DNA of 64,000 bases from Planctomycetota bacterium (lineage in GTDB: Bacteria > Planctomycetota > Phycisphaerae > UBA1845 > UTPLA1): positions 87,535 through 151,534 of the forward strand of contig JACRIM010000034.1 in the NCBI GenBank assembly GCA_016235815.1. Direction: 5' to 3'. Below the pieces are notes generated by a model that worked only from the letters and a program-made list of their open reading frames with translations, was not told the DNA's origin and searched no databases. Position 1 is the stretch's first letter. Each line of letters opens with the position of its first letter. Shown here piece after piece: positions 61,166-64,000 of the stretch. The translations under genes and the position numbers were made by a program.

Positions 61166-63760
61166 TTATGGCGCCACCGCGTCGGCTGCGGTTTTTGCCG
61201 ATGAGGCGTCCGCCGTCGGACGCGTGAGACTCGAGCTGTTGGCGGCCTTCGTGGCGGCCGCGTTGAGGAGTTTTTCAAGCGCGGCCGCACGCTCTTCCGG
61301 AGAGGAATCACGAGCAAACCCGACCCAATTGGGGGCGAGTTTTCGGGCGAGCTGAATTAAGCGTTCATCGGTCTGGGCATCGTTATTCTGGATGTTGGTG
61401 CTCGACTTTAAGCGATCGTGCAGCCGGGTGATAACGGTTTCACGCGGGAAGGTGAGCAGTCGCGATTCCGCGTCGTCTTCGGTGGAGAGGGATGCGAGCA
61501 GCTTATCGACCATCGCGCCGCGTCGCTCCGTCACATCGCGAAGGGCGGACTTGATCTGCTCGTCCACGGGGACAGGGCCTGCCGCAAGCGTTGCCTTCGT
61601 CGCTTCGATCAGATTGATCGCGTCGGCGAACATGGCGGCCTCTCCGGCGGATTCCGTGCGATGGCGAATCTCATTGAAGACCGTCGCGATCAGTGCGCCT
61701 GCGGCGGCCGCATCGCTCTTGGATTGATCGAGAAGTTCGCGGAGGCGTTGTAACGCAGGAGCGTCTTCGTGGGCTTTGAGCCGGGCGGCAATGCACCGCG
61801 TGGCGAGTTGAACGAAGCGCGGGCCGGCCGACTCCTCGAGGAGGGCCATGGCCTGCTCGAAGCTGGCGGAGCTGGTGGCGAATTCGCCGAGATTCCATTG
61901 GGCGTCGGCCATTCGCTCGAGGACTTCCGCTTTCCGCGATTTGGGAAGCTGCTCAAACTTCGCGGGGGCCGACTTGCCGCCGGGCGCGCCGGCCGGGCGC
62001 GTGTCGGTGGCGAGCGGTTTGAGAATCTCCAGGCGGCGGCGTTGGGCGACTTTGTCCGTCGGGCGGTCGAACTCATCGCTGACTTTGATCTGCTCTTCGG
62101 GCGGCAGTTGCGCCGCGATTTGCAGATAGCTGGCCCAGGCACGCTGACGAACATTGGCGTCAGGCTCGGTGGTTTGATTCAGGCGTTCGGCCAGTGCCCC
62201 GAGATCGCCCCGGCGTCGGCCGCACTTGGCCATACTCTCGGCGGCGGCGAGGCGGATTTCGGGTTCGGGGTCGCCGAGATTGGCGCGGATGGCGTCGGCG
62301 GCGTCATTGTCGCCAAAGGCTGCGAGGCCGGCGATCGCGGCGCGGCGCGTGCGGATGGACTGCGGTGCATTCATCTCGCTTCGGAATACGCTGCGAAATC
62401 GGGCATCACCGATGGTGGCCATCGCAGTGAGAAACTGCACGCGGAGGTCATCCTGATTCGGGCGAATCTCCGAGTAGCGGTCGGCGAACGCCTTGGGGAT
62501 GGCGGCGATTTGGTCGGACGGTGCGAGCTTGGCTGATTCGGGCCGACGGCTAGCCCGGGCGAGGGAGAGGGCCGCCTCGCCAACGACCGCGGGAACATCA
62601 TCGTGCAAACGTTCGAAGAGCAGGCCGATGGCGGCGGGGTCGTCGAGTCGGCCGATCGCGTTGACCTGGGCGACGCGCACGGTCGGGTCGGATTCCTGCA
62701 TGACGGCGCGCGACATGGTGGCGAATGCGCCGGGCAGGCGCAGGTCTCCGATGATCTTGGTCGCCGCGAGTCGCACGGCGGAGTTCGGGTCGGTAAGGAG
62801 TTCCGTGAGGCGCAGCTTCGTTTCTTGTGGGATGTCCTTTCGGTCGGTGATGAGGTCGTTCACCAGATCGATGCCGAGAAGTCGGACGGCCGGAACGGCG
62901 TCCTGCAAGAGGCTGAGGAGTCGGCGTGGGCGCTCGGCTTCCGAGGTTTTGTGATAGCTTTCGCGATAGGCGGCGACGAGCCGGGTGGTGAGGGCAACGG
63001 ATTCGTTCGCAGCCTTGCGCAGGAGTATGGCTCGCTGGTCGTTTCGCATCTTCAGCCAGTCGAGGTCCGTGACGTTCTGGTTTTCCTTCCACCACGCAAG
63101 CGCCGCGTCGCCGTCGGCGAAATCGAGGTTTGTCCCGACTCGACAGGCATTGAGGGCAAAGGCCTGGACGGTCTGGCTGGGATCATTCAGCAGCCCCATC
63201 AGGGCTTCAATGGCCGCGAGGTTGTCGCCCATGGCCCCGAGGGCGTTGATCGCGGCGAGGCGTTTGTCGAGATCGATGGAAGCGTCAGAGGCAATGGGGC
63301 TGAGGTGCTGGACCACGTCGCGCGTCTCGAAGCGGAGCAGCGCGTTCGTGACTGCGTCGTTCAGAAGACTTCGCTTGTCGCCAAGCAGGGCGAGCAACGC
63401 GGGAATGAGGTCGCGCGATGGGGCATTGGAGTCGGCGACGGCCTCGCAAATTGCAGTTTGTGCGGCGAGATCGCCGGGGCGGGCCGAGAGCAGTTCGGTA
63501 AGCCTGGCGATGGCGTCGGCGGTGGCGGTCTCGAGGAGTCGGGTCGCGCCGAACCTTCGGGCCTCGGGGGTGTTGTTGCCTTTGATGAGGTTGTAGTGGT
63601 CGGCGAGCTGTTGGGCGTTAAGGGCCGCAGGGCGAACGCGCCGTTCTTTGGCGGTTTCGAGGCGGGACTCACCCGCGGGCTGAGAACTGGCGGGGAGAGA
63701 CCGGCCGGGCTGACCGAGTGCGGAAAGAAGGGCAAGAACAATGGCCGTGGTCTGTCCCAT
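61166..63760 (-). CDS. Secreted HEAT-repeat protein
   Basis: 864 residues. A short hydrophobic N-terminus (TTAIVLALLSALG) looks like a signal peptide. About ten HEAT/armadillo-like repeats follow (DKRLAAINALGAMGDNLAAIEALMGLLNDPSQTVQAF shown in part; LRLTELLTDPNSAVRLAATKIIGDLR; EPEIRLAAAESMAKCG). The C-terminal 350 residues are helical with TPR-like parts (LERMADAQWNLGEFATSSASFEQAMALLEE). No enzyme motif; a scaffold for protein binding is inferred. No Shine-Dalgarno at the ATG. The IS630 fragment lies about 90 nt upstream and may have changed its promoter. Confidence 0.85.
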   Translation of the reverse strand: MGQTTAIVLALLSALGQPGRSLPASSQPAGESRLETAKERRVRPAALNAQQLADHYNLIKGNNTPEARRFGATRLLETATADAIARLTELLSARPGDLAAQTAICEAVADSNAPSRDLIPALLALLGDKRSLLNDAVTNALLRFETRDVVQHLSPIASDASIDLDKRLAAINALGAMGDNLAAIEALMGLLNDPSQTVQAFALNACRVGTNLDFADGDAALAWWKENQNVTDLDWLKMRNDQRAILLRKAANESVALTTRLVAAYRESYHKTSEAERPRRLLSLLQDAVPAVRLLGIDLVNDLITDRKDIPQETKLRLTELLTDPNSAVRLAATKIIGDLRLPGAFATMSRAVMQESDPTVRVAQVNAIGRLDDPAAIGLLFERLHDDVPAVVGEAALSLARASRRPESAKLAPSDQIAAIPKAFADRYSEIRPNQDDLRVQFLTAMATIGDARFRSVFRSEMNAPQSIRTRRAAIAGLAAFGDNDAADAIRANLGDPEPEIRLAAAESMAKCGRRRGDLGALAERLNQTTEPDANVRQRAWASYLQIAAQLPPEEQIKVSDEFDRPTDKVAQRRRLEILKPLATDTRPAGAPGGKSAPAKFEQLPKSRKAEVLERMADAQWNLGEFATSSASFEQAMALLEESAGPRFVQLATRCIAARLKAHEDAPALQRLRELLDQSKSDAAAAGALIATVFNEIRHRTESAGEAAMFADAINLIEATKATLAAGPVPVDEQIKSALRDVTERRGAMVDKLLASLSTEDDAESRLLTFPRETVITRLHDRLKSSTNIQNNDAQTDERLIQLARKLAPNWVGFARDSSPEERAAALEKLLNAAATKAANSSSLTRPTADASSAKTAADAVAP

Positions 63761-63851
63761 AGGTAAATCGGTCCGGATCTGTAGTCGCCTCGTCCAAGGG
63801 TATTACCTTCGCTGCCGTCGAGGGATGCCGATGGATCGGCTGAGTTCCCGC

Positions 63852-64000
63852 TAGTGCCTCGTCTCTATTGAATCTTTGGGTATAGCCGTCGGAGCTTGAT
63901 CCTTGCATCGGCCGTGGTGAACTGCCAGTCGATTGTCGCTCGGCTGGTGTTGCGATTTCTTTGCCAACGGTCCACGGCTGCCATCAGCGTCGGCTTGTCG
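63852..64000 (-). mobile_element. Right-edge fragment of an IS630-family insertion sequence
   Basis: The transposase 3' end and a short non-coding end are inside the window; the rest lies outside. A TA at 63852-63853 is the likely target-site border, as IS630 elements insert at TA; the end sequence reads AGTGCCTCGTCTC inward. The other end cannot be seen, so the inverted repeat is untested. Confidence 0.65.
63865..63999 (-). CDS. IS630-type transposase, C-terminal part (runs off the window)
   Basis: Reading the minus strand from the edge gives 44 residues and a TAG stop: DKPTLMAAVDRWQRNRNTS then RATIDWQFTTADARIKLRRL then YPKIQ. The ending FTTADARIKLxxLYP is the familiar C-terminus of IS630 transposases (DDE fold). 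No start codon lies inside the window, so the frame is open to the right edge. Confidence 0.75.
   Translation of the reverse strand, partial: DKPTLMAAVDRWQRNRNTSRATIDWQFTTADARIKLRRLYPKIQ

Noticed and set aside
60889..61317. Minus-strand protein frame across the structured RNA
   Set aside because: The product is Arg/Pro-rich with no domain, and the same bases form long paired stems with a U8 end, which explains the sequence better.
62603..63766. Plus-strand frame of 387 codons opposite the HEAT-repeat gene
   Set aside because: The minus strand has regular HEAT periodicity and a signal peptide; the plus product is Gly/Val-rich without features.
1..64000. tRNA, rRNA or CRISPR content
   Set aside because: I looked for tRNA T-arm patterns, rRNA-like blocks and regularly spaced direct repeats and saw none. 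A tRNAscan-SE and CRISPR finder run would settle this.

Overview
The window reads as one stretch of a GC-rich bacterial chromosome from the phylum Planctomycetota, most likely the Phycisphaerae or a neighbouring lineage. That is an inference from gene content. It has secreted proteins with dockerin-like EF-hand cores, a PEP-CTERM protein, an H-X9-DG pseudopilin, a long MoxR/DUF58/VWA operon ending in an alpha/alpha-toroid protein and an NPCBM protein, a SecD-SecF fusion, GT-C and TPR membrane proteins, and frequent GTG/TTG starts. No rRNA, tRNA, CRISPR array, phage or plasmid module was found. The only mobile DNA seen is the 3' end of an IS630-type transposase at the right edge.

Layout: 0.3-9 kb holds a large Cys-rich secreted protein, a shared terminator, smc, a PEP-CTERM protein and two small lipoproteins. 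9-19.7 kb holds an acyl-CoA ligase, a PilZ protein, MtfA peptidase, MaoC hydratase, a DUF5678/retropepsin pair, a processive GT2 with a histidine kinase, an alpha/beta hydrolase coupled to purN, and a second dockerin-like secreted protein. 19.7-31 kb holds a GH3-family enzyme, a TlpA-like thioredoxin, bpt, DUF1579, an HDOD protein, an RmlD-like reductase, two polytopic GT-C-like proteins and folP. 31-43.8 kb is one eight-gene minus-strand operon (MoxR, DUF58, two VWA membrane proteins, a large DUF4175-like coiled-coil protein, a secreted linker protein, a toroid, NPCBM) in which every junction overlaps or is 19 nt or less. 44-47.7 kb holds a DUF457/TPR protein and a sulfatase-fold/TPR lipoprotein. 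48-54 kb holds secDF and a LysM protein. 54-60 kb holds a GT-C transferase, a His-rich membrane peptide, a pseudopilin, YjbQ, a CNNM-CBS-EIIA fusion, TauE and a Cys/Met-rich lipoprotein. 60.5-64 kb holds a kelch-like remnant, a HEAT-repeat protein and the IS fragment.

The most notable unexplained structures are two minus-strand small RNA genes read directly from the sequence. The first (about 47978 to 47910) has a near-consensus promoter, a 10-bp closing stem that begins at the predicted transcription start, and an internal loop showing the anti-Shine-Dalgarno sequence CCUCCUUUC. The second (about 61098 to 60921) is about 178 nt, has its own promoter-like elements, a 12-of-13 bp closing stem, a nested 7-bp long-range stem, and ends in eight U. 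I could not assign either to a known class from memory.

Overall the genes suggest an envelope-heavy lifestyle: secretion (SecDF, pseudopilin, PEP-CTERM), periplasmic redox and metal handling, surface glycans, and MoxR-dependent assembly of a periplasmic machine. Housekeeping genes (smc, purN, folP, bpt, secDF) are scattered among them.
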